From: Welwitschia mirabilis
Lineage: Eukaryota > Gnetophyta > Gnetopsida > Welwitschiales
Direction of reading: 5' to 3'
Assembly: GCA_051453625.1 (NCBI GenBank)
Contig: JBOZIK010000001.1
Location: 201,272,202-201,306,074, forward strand
DNA: 33,873 nt
Made by a program: the position numbers and the translations under genes. Positions 1 to 9,679 of the stretch are shown in pieces (position 1 is the stretch's first letter; every line of letters starts with the position of its first letter). Below the pieces are notes generated by a model. It was not told the DNA's origin and made no database searches. It saw nothing but the letters and a program-made list of their open reading frames with translations.

Positions 1-2
1 TA

Positions 3-1084
3 GTAGATGATTTTTCTGAGGTAGAATTAATAGACTATTTCTATAGCAGGTTAAACAGTCATACCAAACAACTTGTAGATTTCTCTTATGAAGGCAACCT
101 ATTAAATCAAACTCTAGAAGATGCTTGAAAGATATTAAAATATTTAGTTGAAGTAAGTCAAACTTGGCCAAAACCCTCATCTAGAGATAACAGAACAGTA
201 GGCCAAGTCATAAAAGACCTCAAAGAAGTCAAACACAAGTAAGCTGCAACCAAAATAGAACATGAACTAATTAGCGTCATTAAGGACTTCACATCTACCT
301 TAGAGAAATACACTCAGATAATCCTTGATGCTAAAGTATCAATTGAGAGAAGTCAACTTATTAGTCCAACTTGTTATTTATGCGAGGATAATTATCACAC
401 CACAAAAGAGTGTCCTTTACTTCCCACTTGTAAAGAAAGAATTTATGAAGAAGTACATGCATTGAACCAAGAACCCTCCAGCTACAATCAAAACTACAAC
501 CAAAGACAAGTCCCAAATCACAACTTCTAAAATAGGATAAATGACTAACCTAATAATTCTCAAGTACATTATCCTAATTCCCAACCCTATCGAAATAGAT
601 ATGAACATCAAAATTTCCAAACTAACTACTCGTCCAACTCCCAGAACCATAGTGATCCTCTTAGGAATTCTATCGAGAGTTGAGGAAAACTCAAGAAAAG
701 ACCAATGCAAACATAAAAAATCTCGTGGACATCTTACAACAAACTATGCTTGCAAATCAAAGATCATAATGGACCCTTGCCACTCAACCTTTACCAAACC
801 CTAATAAAGTATGAAAAGATTGTAAGATAGTGACAAGGAGTGGAACCAACATAAATCCACCTACTCATAAGGCTTTAACTTCCTACACTAATAAGAACGA
901 TGAGGAAAAAGACATAAAAATCTTAGAAAATCATTCCTTTCCTCCTGCACTCAGTAATAAAAAGAAAAATTCATCATATAAGAAAACTACTACCCCATGG
1001 CTTAATAGGCTTAATAAAAACCCTGTCTTTGATAATAAAGAGTTGATTTTAAGAAATAAATATGACTCTAATCTACTGAAATAA
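3..1084 (+). pseudogene. Ty3/gypsy (Athila/Tat-type) gag relic with CCHC zinc knuckle
   Basis: Reading from base 3, the frame is gag-like with stops at 126, 240, 528 and 546. At 372-413 it encodes CYLCEDNYHTTKEC, a perfect C-X2-C-X4-H-X4-C nucleocapsid zinc knuckle, followed by an Asn/Gln/Tyr-rich tail. Near 675 the frame shifts, and from 680 it reads LRKTQEKTNANIKNLVDILQ, a coiled-coil segment typical of the end of Athila/Tat gag. Then come a QPLPNPNK stretch and VTRSG near 860, which resembles the 'TLRSG' motif at the gag-to-protease transition of this clade. The reading ends at 1084 with no protease or reverse transcriptase following. Gag packages element RNA in cytoplasmic particles; this copy is dead. 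The 5' part lies outside the window. The zinc knuckle is read directly; the clade is inferred from motif order. Confidence 0.85.
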
Positions 1085-1460
1085 ATTACAATGCATAGAA
1101 ATTGAAATAATGATGTAAAACTAATCTATAAAAAGAAATAGCAATGCACCTAATCTAATCAAGCTCAACCTTAGCAAAGGCTACCCTCATAATCTATATA
1201 ATTAAAGAAACCTATCATGAATCTAGAACAATATAAACTATGAGGGATAAGTTTATACAATTATTAACAAAAGGAGTAATTCATATTAAAGATAAAAAGG
1301 TATCTATATCACAAAGTAGTCATTCCTTAATGGAAGATATGCCACCCAACACCAAGGTAACGTCTCTCTGGATTATAAGATGGTTCTCCGGTCCCAAGAC
1401 CTCCTATCACGAGAATGTCAGGTATTGTCGAAGATGATTAGGGATCAAGGGGAAGACCTT

Positions 1461-1468
1461 TATTTATA
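1461..1468 (-). promoter_or_regulatory. TATA box of the inverted LTR fragment
   Basis: The minus strand reads CTATAAATAAAGG here, a good plant TATA element. It sits about 100 bases downstream (minus sense) of the module array and about 100 bases upstream of the conserved ACCTTGGTGTT segment, as in the intact LTR at 30004. Confidence 0.5.
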
Positions 1469-1581
1469 GACAAAAAGGGAAAAGGGACTAACAAAAAAGC
1501 ATAAGAGAAACTCTATCTATCATACAAGGGAAAGTCCCAAATAACAGGTGATAAATTGAGAGTACATTCTGTAAAAGTATG

Positions 1582-1868
1582 GGATGACAGTGTTGTCCAT
1601 GTGGTCATCTGGACGATGGAGGAGACGATAGGATTTTACAGTGAGTTATCTGTTTAGCTTCCAGTTTAACTATCTGTGATCCTGATGCGAAGTCCTGTCA
1701 ACTGGTTCTAAAGATATCATTCACTAGTGTTGTCTAGACGATGATATGAATGATGGGGTCTGATAAGAAGATGTTCAGTTCAACTGCAAGTCATCTGGAA
1801 ATAAGTCTGTCACATGTTTAATTAGGGTTGTCATCCTGACTGTCGTCTGGACGACATAGGGGATGACA
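1582..1868. repeat. Three nested inverted-repeat modules
   Basis: The best copy (1829-1868) is perfect: TGTCATCC (1829-1836), 4-base spacer, TGTCGTC (1841-1847), TG, GACGACA (1850-1856), 4-base spacer, GGATGACA (1861-1868). A second copy at 1716-1754 has perfect outer arms ATCATTCA and TGAATGAT and inner arms TTGTC/GACGA with one mismatch. A third, looser copy lies at about 1582-1620. Spacing is 113-134 bases. Related modules occur in the LTR and leader at the other end of the window. Confidence 0.75.
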
Positions 1869-2106
1869 GTCTTCTATTCATCCTTTGTCAGTGTGATATC
1901 TGGTTATTTGCAGGTATAATCATCTGATAATATAATTTATCCATATCTATGGAAAATCCTCGTGAATTATTTGATAAACTGCATGTTTTCATCTTGTGCT
2001 CTTGGATTCTCAATTATCATAGGAACTAGGCATTTATCTATTAGTTTATCTGCAAAACAACTTAAAATACCCTATTAAATACACATAATTTGGCATTGCA
2101 ACAAGG

Positions 2107-2615
2107 CCCCAGTAGTCCTAGCTATAAATACTGGATACTAAGTGTTGTGCATATCAACCCATGCAGTGCTATAGCTAACGCATTAAGTATCCCACCTAAG
2201 GAGTACATCTATAAGAATGAAATTCAAAGGAATTGATGGAGTCCTATACAAGCAGTGGAGCATGTAGTTTAATTTGATGTAAAGCAAAGAACCTTACTAG
2301 GGATTGACATGATATGAATCCTCCTAAAAGGAAGAAATGCCTTTAGGAATATGGATACAGGTTTTGCATGGTTGTCATCAGCTCGTGCTATAGGGTGTTG
2401 GGTTAAGTCTTGCAATGAGTGTAACCCTTTTGTTTAGTTACCATTATGGAGTTTAGAACCCTAAACAGACTACTGGCACTGAGCCAGTGGAAGTGGAGGA
2501 TGAGGTTAAGTCATCATAACCCTTATATTCTAGCCATATACATGCTATAATGGTCGAGATAAAGGGCCATGATCACATGAGGGCAAGTTAATCTCAAAAA
2601 ACCTGGTCTTAGTTC
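2107..2615 (+). pseudogene. rrn16: Nuclear plastid DNA insertion: 3' half of plastid 16S rRNA gene
   Basis: From CCCCAGTAGTCCTAG at 2107 the sequence follows the plastid small-subunit rRNA. Landmarks are the 'atagctaacgcattaag' segment, 'gaattcaaaggaattga'-type universal sequence near 2220-2240, 'gttgtcatcagctcgtgc' near 2371, 'gcaatgagtgtaaccc' (usually gcaacgagcgcaaccc) near 2412, and 'gaaccctaaacagac', which is plastid-like. Similarity stops near 2615, before the decoding-site helix, so the gene's 5' half and extreme 3' end are missing. Most differences from my recollection of the plastid gene are C-to-T or G-to-A, as expected for a methylated, decaying nuclear copy. It cannot be a working rRNA. 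A mitochondrial or bacterial source fits less well. Confidence 0.93.
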
Positions 2616-2726
2616 TATGGGTTCCAGTGGCATTTCACCCCTAATCACAACTCATCAGCTAATTTTGCAACATCAATCAGTTTGGACCTTTACTTAGTTT
2701 CATTCAAGCTTCATCTGGTCATGGAT

Positions 2727-2865
2727 CTAGCAACTTTACATAAGGCAGAGTTTGGTTTTTTGGGGTTGATACTGAAAAAATTGATAAGTTCTATTTATTG
2801 TCACTCTACAAAACCGTACATAAGATTTACACCTCATATGGCTTCTCATTCAATTCTTTGGAAGT
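2727..2865 (-). pseudogene. rps12: Nuclear plastid DNA insertion: rps12 exon 2 start with group II intron end
   Basis: On the minus strand, 2865 to about 2772 matches the 3' end of the trans-spliced rps12 intron 1. The 34-nt domain V hairpin is at 2845-2812, reading GAAGCCATATGAGG...CTTATGTACGGTTT against the usual GAGCCGTATGAGG...CTCATGTACGGTTC. Downstream of it (2772 to about 2727) is the start of exon 2, coding for the PKKPNSALRKVA region of ribosomal protein S12. Similarity stops after the 'gttgctag' codons, so most of exon 2 is absent. Changes are again mainly transitions. In plastid genomes rps12 3' exons lie near rrn16 in the inverted repeat, but the order here is rearranged. Confidence 0.88.
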
Positions 2866-5800
2866 AGATAGAATAATTTAGATTTGTTTTATTATTATAG
2901 AATCGTTCTATTCTCTTTCTTCATTCTATTTTCTCTTGATCAAACAAACCTTGAACTACTTCAGTCTCGCACATTTTAGTGTTTTCATGCTGATGTTTTC
3001 AACCCTTTGTATATGTGGAAAATCCTTGAAATTACTTATAACAATGAAATATAATAAGAAGGATATTAAAAATGGTTTATTCATCTTAGATCTTATAGGT
3101 CTAAAGAAAATGATTACTTATGGGTAAACTAAATAAAAAACCACACAAGCACTCTACAATCAAATTTCCTTCTTTTCATTATCCTACATGGCTTCTATGT
3201 TATTAGTTTGATTTTAGGGTTTTACTTCTTATTTCCCATTTTGTTTCTATTCATTTTCTCTGTGTTTAGCTGCATACAGAATAGCCAATTGTGATTTATT
3301 TAAGCAATGTTAGAGGAATGTCTAATTATGATTTATTTTCTTTGGGAAGGGGGATAAACATCATTGTTAGAAAGTTTTCTTCTTATTTACAGCCTTTATT
3401 CTCAAATATTTTGCACCATTGAATACCAAGGATGAATTGTGTCCTTATATTTTTTTTTTTAATTAGGAGTGTTCTAGTACTTTTGAGTGTGTAAGGTAAA
3501 GAGAGCCTAAATATCATTAAATTTGTGTTATCTGTTTCTTTGCCTTGCTATTTTCTTTCTTACATAATTATATTGTTCCAGCCAGTTGCTAGGGCATAAG
3601 GAGAAAATTAAACACATAGTTATAACATTTAGTTGACACTTTTAAGATTCAAAGATGGTATTTGTGTGAAGACCTGCAACTTTCATAGGCAACAAAAAGT
3701 CTCTTTCATAGCATATGATCAAGGGCTATGAGAAAATACTAATGCACTATAACATTCCATTGATAACCACACCTAGTGTATATTCTTAATATAAATCATG
3801 ATAACTACATAATAGCATAAGTCATATATAGAAAGTTTAATACTATTTTGTAATAGAACTCCTACTTAAACATGACAAGGAAGCATAATCAACATTTCTC
3901 TCTTTCAAGATAAACATCTGAAGAAAACTAAAAATCTGAATAGATGCTTATAGAATAGTTTTATAATGTGATTGTTATATGAACATAGACTAAAAAGAGA
4001 GAGAACAATTTATTCTGCTTTCTACCTTTTTCCCATTTATTTAGTTTGCAAATAATCTTATATTTATTAGTAGATGAGATATGTTGATAGATTCAAAGAG
4101 AATAAGTGACATGTTTATAAATTTCGTGTTATATGAAGCAATAAAGAAATAGAGTGAAGTATTTTATAATTATGATTCAGATAGTCAATTAATATAACTA
4201 ACATAGTAGGATAGGTTATAGTCACCTTCTTACATATTTATCATGTCATATTAAGAGATCTTTATTTGGTTACAAGATATCATGATCTTCAGAGCTCACG
4301 ATGAGTTGGTGTTCAGAGTTAAAGTGAGTTGTCATTCATATTACTACTTTTATGATATGTGCTATAATTACACATATTTCATATCCCCATGCTCTCACTT
4401 AACACTATTAAACTAACATATTTACTCTTAGCGATGTAATTATAGCTTTTCCAGCTAGTTTATTTAGTCTCATAGCTTTTAGCTAATGTATTAAATTACC
4501 ACATTTAATGTTCATATAAGGAATCTTCTCATTTGGATTACCTATTTGTAGGCTTCTAACACAATGTAGTATGGTTTCACATTTGGTTTTGTGCCACGCA
4601 TAAGATGATTTATAGTTTCTGGGGTAAGATCCCCTTATCTTTTTTTTTAACTATAAAAATAACACATATTTATATTAAATTTATCTAATCAATATTGCTA
4701 AGAGTTTTGCAAGAGAATTCAGAATTTACATCAAATAACTATATCCATATAGTGTCCAGTTAGTGTGGGAAATTATTCTTAGTGTTATTATAAGTTTATA
4801 AATTTATACCTGTTAAACATGTAGAACCAAAAAGAGGTTTACATAATCTTGAAGGTATCAGTCACATTGTGATTTTTTACTTGGATGTGTCTTAACATCT
4901 TACGCTTAGATATCTTGGACATCAATTGTGGAAGAGATTTATATCACATAAAGCTTTAGACATTGTTTCATGTGGAAATTCATCTTTAGAAGGAATTGTG
5001 TTTTTTTTAAGTCATCTTATGTATTCTAAAATGGTTACTATGACATTTGTTTATGGGGATGAATGGTCCTCTTTGTTTTATGTGTTTCATGTTAAAAGGA
5101 ATTTAAATCTTTGTCAACAAATTAAAATGGTATTTAAGCATGCACTTTAATTGAAGTTCTAATTAAGTAAAAGGGAGTTTAAACATCCTTATAAAAAATA
5201 GTATTTGTTTCTTATTATATAAGATAAGAGTTTAAAGGAAAGATATATATAAAAAAAGGCTTGAAGAGAATTCATTTGCCTTGTGCAGAAGAAGAGATAT
5301 AAATAGTTAAGATTGCTAGACTAGATGAATTCTAAATCCTTAAAGGAAGAAGATTTTTTAATCTACTCCATGTATGAACTTCTCTTGAAGATTAACTAAA
5401 GGCTAATTGAGACAAATTTGGGATCTTAAATTTCTCATCATATTTGATGTTTCTTATTTATAATCATTCTAATTTTATATGTTTAAGTACTGATTTCTAA
5501 CATCAAAATCCCATAGTAAGTTATTATAATAATATTCTAATAGGAATAAGAATATTCATAAGTGTCTTCATTTCTTGGATCATTATGATTAGATTAACAA
5601 CATACCTAAAATACTAACTTGCTAATATCTCTTGGTTGATTAGGGTATATTAAATTAATTATTAAAATATGTATAAAATCTAATTTCTTTATAAGATTTC
5701 AAAACATTATAAGAGTATTAGACCTGCTGATTGTATTAACCTTTTTGAATTAACATAATTTTTTTCATAACTCAAATAGGTTTCCTATTATATTGCTTAC

Positions 5801-6005
5801 TAATTGTTCCAAACAAAAAACCATAAATATTGGAAAAATATGTAATGAACAAAAAAGAATTCTAATAATGTCTAATTATTGACAAGCATACGTTAACATG
5901 TTACAAGTGCTAGTGGTGTTATCAAATAATAAAATGGCTTGAATTAGTATTCTTCATTACATGAAGCTTAAAAATCCTTCTTAAGTTATGTTATCTCCTT
6001 TTATA
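2866..6005. other. Featureless AT-rich stretch, 3.1 kb
   Basis: I find no protein motif, RNA gene or clear repeat here on either strand. There are short ORFs (for example 2936-3127 and 4926-5150, about 63-74 codons), none with recognisable composition or motifs. A short T-run lies near 3452. It is probably transposon or intergenic sequence decayed beyond recognition. Confidence 0.5.
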
Positions 6006-7015
6006 GGTTGAAAACATACATTTATATACTACATAGCATGAAAAAATTTACTGCCCTCCCTCTCCTTTACATTGGTTAAGTTTAGGTAAAAATAGAAGGA
6101 AATATTACAAAGGTTCTTCAAGCACCGAAGATCACTATCCTCTCAATTTCTTTTGTTCTTCCATTTCTTCCATTTATTGATTGATATTCATTGCATTTAG
6201 AGTAGGAGAGACAGTAACATTAATAAGCACTGTGTACTTATCTGTGGCATTCTAAATGTAGGTTCTTTAATGGTAACCTAGATTCCTAAAATAAAATAGC
6301 TGAGTTAGGATTAAAATGGATGAGTGAGAATGTAGAAGATGGTTTACAAAAATAGGATTAGTGAAGAGTCCATCTACAAAGCCAAATTACCAGATAAAAA
6401 TCTTATTAAGAAGCATACTAGGCCCAGCATTCTATTAATGATAAATACCAAACCTAACACTAATGACTCTCATTTTTTCATATTTACTAATAAAACTAAA
6501 TAACTTGATGGAAAACATATCATGTATAGTGAAGGCCATTAAGGTTGTAGGTTCATCTGGAGGTTGAACAACTAAAGATGTAAAGCACATTAATACTTAA
6601 CTAATTTATAGTTCTTTATGCATTATGTATGAAAAAATTATAACTCTATACATAACATCCTATACATTATGAAGATCATTACTAAAGCTCAACTAAACTA
6701 CACTACTTCAGAGTTCCTTTTGCATTATTTATGCATCTGCACATCTACATGTGTGCTTGTGTATGCATGTCATGTATGCGTGCACGTGTAGATGTGTGAT
6801 CAAACTATCCTAGATTAAGGTTATTCATGATTAATTTAGCATTTGAAACATCTATCTTTCCATTACGTTATTTGAATTCTCATATAATTGTAATGGCTTT
6901 TCTCTTTCCTCTTAATGTCTTTATTAAGATACAAAGAAGGATAAATTTGTCATGTTCATTTACAATAATTAACCTTGTGTTAAGACTATTATAGGAATAC
7001 ATCAAATGGCATCAT
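6006..7015 (+). repeat. CACTA tnp2 leader region, copy 1
   Basis: This stretch is collinear with 12192-13186, with identity of roughly 85-90% by eye. Both begin TAGGTTGAAA, share the CCTCCCTCTCCTTT segment and the 'cttcaag.accgaagatc.ctatcc' block, and end at the tnp2 start codon after an apparent intron acceptor (ttatag before GAATACATCAAATG). No coding motif is visible, so it is probably tnp2 promoter, leader and introns. A conserved inverted repeat (arms 6741-6756 and 6780-6795) occurs in both copies. Confidence 0.7.
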
Positions 7016-8344
7016 CATATCTCTCATCATCATCTAATAAATCCATTTATGCAAGGGACAAGAGCTAGATGTTTATGAATAGGTATTATATATTCAATTA
7101 CATTTAAATTTATTCCTATAACTTCATAAATATTACATATTTATTTGTCTAATATTACTATGTGTAGGACATGTAAGGAGTATGAGAATGGTGTAAAGAC
7201 ATTCATAGATTTTGTGATTAAAAATTCATTCAGTTCTTAAGGCATACTTTGTCCATGTGTGAAATACTGAAACATTTGTTATCAACAACCAAATATTATT
7301 TTTGTGCATTTTTACTCAAAGGTATGAATCTTACATGCATAAGGTGGATTATGCATGATGAAGCATTAGGAGAACACTATGATAAATGTAGAGGCCTAAA
7401 TATAATACAAGATGATCTTGTTTACATGGTGAAAGAAGCCTTTATGTTTTTAAACAAGGGGAAGAAATCACATAAAGAAAAAAATGCCATGGATTTTTCA
7501 AATTCTAATAACTTCAATGGTGATGTGAAAAATGCAAAATATAATAGGTTAATCAAAGAAGGCAAGGAGACATTGTACCCTGATTGCATAAAATATATAG
7601 AGCTTTCTATGATTATTAAATTGTTTAGCATTAAAGTAATGGATGGATGGTTAAATTCAACATTTTCAATTTTGCTTAATCTCTTACATGACTCTTTTCT
7701 AGAAGGTAATATAATTCCAAGTTTTTATGATCAATTGAAAAAGAAACTTAACTCCCTACGTATGAAATATGATTAAATACATGCATGTCCTAATGATTGT
7801 GTGTTATATTGGAAGGATAATAAGAATAAAATGAATGTTCTTAGTGTGGTGCATCTAGATGGAAATCAAAGGGAGGTCTCAAGGATAGCAAACTAGATAA
7901 AATATTACTTGCATTCATCACCCACAATAGTGAAACATGTGATATGATATTCAAAAAGGAAAATACATTATGGCATAATGTGACATCTAGCAGATTCTAT
8001 CTTATGAAAAAGTATTGATGAATCATATAATGAATTTAAGATCGAACCTCGACATGTAAGACTTGATATTGTAATAGATGGATTTAATCCTTTTGGGATG
8101 CTTTCTACTTTTAATAGTTGTTGGTCAGTTATGATGGTTATTTATAACTTATTACCCTGGTTATGCATGAAAAGGTCATATGTGATACTTTGTTTACTTA
8201 TACCGGGGCCTAAGCAATCAAGAAAAGATATTGATGTGTACCTTCAACCTATTATTGAAGAGTTGAATCTACTATGGTATAAGGGAGTACAAACATATGA
8301 TAGACTAAAGAAGGAGTTCTTTACCATGAAAGCAGTGCTACTTT
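7016..8344 (+). pseudogene. CACTA (En/Spm) Tnp2 transposase, copy 1, truncated by gap
   Basis: The start is ATG at 7016 (MASSYLSSSSNKSIYARDKS, then a stop where copy 2 has Trp). An intron with AG acceptor precedes 7168, where the transposase-associated domain begins (TCKEYENGVKTFIDF). A one-base loss near 7310 shifts frame. The open stretch 7249-7776 continues with WIMHDEALGEHYDKCRG and the Transposase_21 lead-in (LYPDCIKY, GWLNSTFSILLNLLHDSFLEG). After a stop, IHACPNDCVLYWK follows, a Tnp2 hallmark. DGFNPFG lies at 8077-8097, followed by LPWLCMKRSYV, LLIPGPK and DIDVYLQPIIEEL. Sequence ends at the 100-N gap in TMKAVLL. The protein would bind and cut transposon ends in the nucleus; this copy is broken. 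Confidence 0.9.
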
Positions 8345-8444
8345 NNNNNNNNNNNNNNNNNNNNNNNNNNNNNNNNNNNNNNNNNNNNNNNNNNNNNNNN
8401 NNNNNNNNNNNNNNNNNNNNNNNNNNNNNNNNNNNNNNNNNNNN
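8345..8444. other. 100-N scaffold gap
   Basis: Exactly 100 Ns, the usual placeholder for a gap of unknown length. The sequence changes from tnp2 (plus) to copia pol (minus) across it, so the two sides need not be neighbours at this distance. Confidence 0.95.
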
Positions 8445-9119
8445 CTTCTATTTGATTATAGCCTTGTGCTACTAATCTTGCATTGTTTTTAATGATATTA
8501 TTTTCTTCATCACATTTGTTTTTAAAAATCTACTTAGTTCCAATGATATTTTTATCTTTTGGCCTTTTTACTAGCTTCCAAACATCATTTCTCTTGAACT
8601 GTTGTAGCTCATGTTACATTTCCATCATCTATTCCTCATGAATTTCAGCTTCTTCAAATATCTTAGGTTCGATTTTTGAAACATAACAAACATGAACATA
8701 CAAATTCTTTATAGGACTTCTTATCTTTATTTTTAAATTAACTGATTTAATAATAGATTCTAAAAGATGATCTTTTAATAATTTGGGCTTTTTTGGTGTG
8801 CCTTCTTTTGATGGAACTTCATTACTTTTAGTAGTTCCTTCATTATTTGTGTAGATACTTGTAGTCATGCCTTTCTCTTCATCTGTGTAGTTTGGTCTTG
8901 TGTCAATCTCATCAATTTTCACATTTATTGACTCTTCTACCATTAAACTTTTTTTATTGAAAACATGATAGGCTCCACTTCTAGTTGAGTAATCCAAAAA
9001 GATAACTTCATCTACTTTAGACTCGAATTTGCTCAAATGTTCTCTATCTTTCAGCACATAGCATTAACTTCCAAAGACTTTAAAATATGACACAGTAGGT
9101 TGTCTTCCTTTCCATAACT
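8445..9119 (-). pseudogene. Ty1/copia pol fragment: integrase C-terminus to start of RT
   Basis: On the minus strand the reading runs from 9119: ELWKGRQPTVSYFKVFGS, a stop, CYVLKD, then an open stretch of 142 codons (9057-8629) with HLSKFESKVDEVIFLDYST and the VEESINV motif, all typical of the copia integrase C-terminal part. After the Lys/Glu-rich linker come ELQQFKRNDVWKLVKRP, NIIGTK, IFKNK and NNARLVAQGYNQ, the entry to the copia reverse transcriptase, broken by stops. It is cut at 8445 by the gap and at 9119 by the CACTA-type terminus, exactly within the conserved 'YELW' region. This is a fossil of an integrase/reverse transcriptase polyprotein. Confidence 0.88.
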
Positions 9120-9404
9120 CACAGTATAAGAAATAGAGGCTTTTAAGGCATTTATTTAAATAAGCACAATAATTATAGGGCCTTTTAAGGCATTCATTTC
9201 AATAAATGCCTTGAAAAGAAAAATATCTTATATTTTTATGGCATCTTCTAAATAAACACTTTAAAAGCCCACGTTAAATGTTTTTAAGGCATTTATAAAT
9301 CAATGCCTTAACTCTTTACACTCTTTTAAGGCAATTAACTGAATAAATGTTGTAAAAGATTTTGGCTTTTAAGGCATTTAATAGGATAAACACCATAAAA
9401 GATG
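9120..9404. repeat. CACTA left terminus and subterminal repeat array
   Basis: After the terminal motif at 9120-9140, the unit TTTTAAGGCATTTATT recurs about six times in both orientations up to about 9404 (near 9141, 9182, 9280, 9329, 9371). Some pairs form hairpins, for example AAGGCATTcatttcAATAAATGCCTT near 9187-9213. In En/Spm, subterminal repeats are bound by the TNPA-type protein during transposition; that role here is inferred from position. Confidence 0.75.
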
Positions 9405-9502
9405 AGATTGTTAAAACCAAGAAAAAAAACATGCCACACATGCGTTGTGAATAATACCCTAACCCATAGTACACATTTTGTGTAAACTTAGTGATACTAG
9501 TA

Positions 9503-9679
9503 ATTGCCGCTCCCGTTCCACTCACGTGTTGCCACTCTGCTCATGCCTTGTCGCTCCACTTGCATGTTGCCACTTCGCTCATGTCTTGCTGATCCACTTG
9601 TGCCTACCGCTCTGCTCATGCCTTGCTGCTACACTTATGCGTTGCCTCTCCATTTGTGCCTTGTTGCTCTATTCTAGCC
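9503..9679 (+). repeat. GC-rich tandem repeat, 19-bp units in a 38-bp A/B dimer
   Basis: Units start at 9529, 9548, 9567, 9586, 9605, 9623, 9642 and 9661, all 19 bp except one of 18. Units alternate between an A form like TTGCCACTCTGCTCATGCC and a B form like TTGCTGATCCACTTGTGCC. A degenerate lead-in runs 9503-9528. The block is far richer in GC than its surroundings. Its position just inside the left subterminal array is like the GC-rich repeat-bearing downstream control region in the first exon of maize Spm. The analogy is inferred. The ORF over it (9478-9753) is low-complexity and probably a by-product. Confidence 0.8.

Larger units (their letters stand above)
1240..1930 (-). repeat. Inverted LTR fragment (U3-R) related to the LTR at 27538-30760
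   Basis: Read on the minus strand, this stretch has the layout of the promoter end of the large LTR further right: inverted-repeat modules (1868 down to about 1582), a TATA box at 1461-1468, then about 105 bases later a segment containing ACCTTGGTGTT and ATTAAGG. The right-hand LTR has the same order and spacing: modules 29539-29885, TATA at 30004, then ACCTTGGTGTT and ATTAAGG at 30100-30135. The adjacent gag relic runs on the opposite strand, so this piece is an inverted fragment or a separate insertion. Ends are approximate. Confidence 0.6.

Noticed and set aside
417-804. ORFs on both strands (417-710 minus, 541-804 plus) over the gag relic
   Set aside because: They are shadows of the gag reading frame; the zinc knuckle and coiled-coil lie in other frames.
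2107-2615. Possible functional or bacterial rRNA gene
   Set aside because: Only the 3' half is present and conserved positions are changed throughout; best explained as a decayed plastid copy in the nucleus.
4926-5150. 74-codon plus-strand ORF
   Set aside because: No motif, no support from neighbours, and the length is expected by chance in 3 kb of AT-rich DNA.
9503-9679. CRISPR-like array
   Set aside because: The 19-bp units are contiguous with no unique spacers and there are no cas genes; it is an ordinary tandem repeat.
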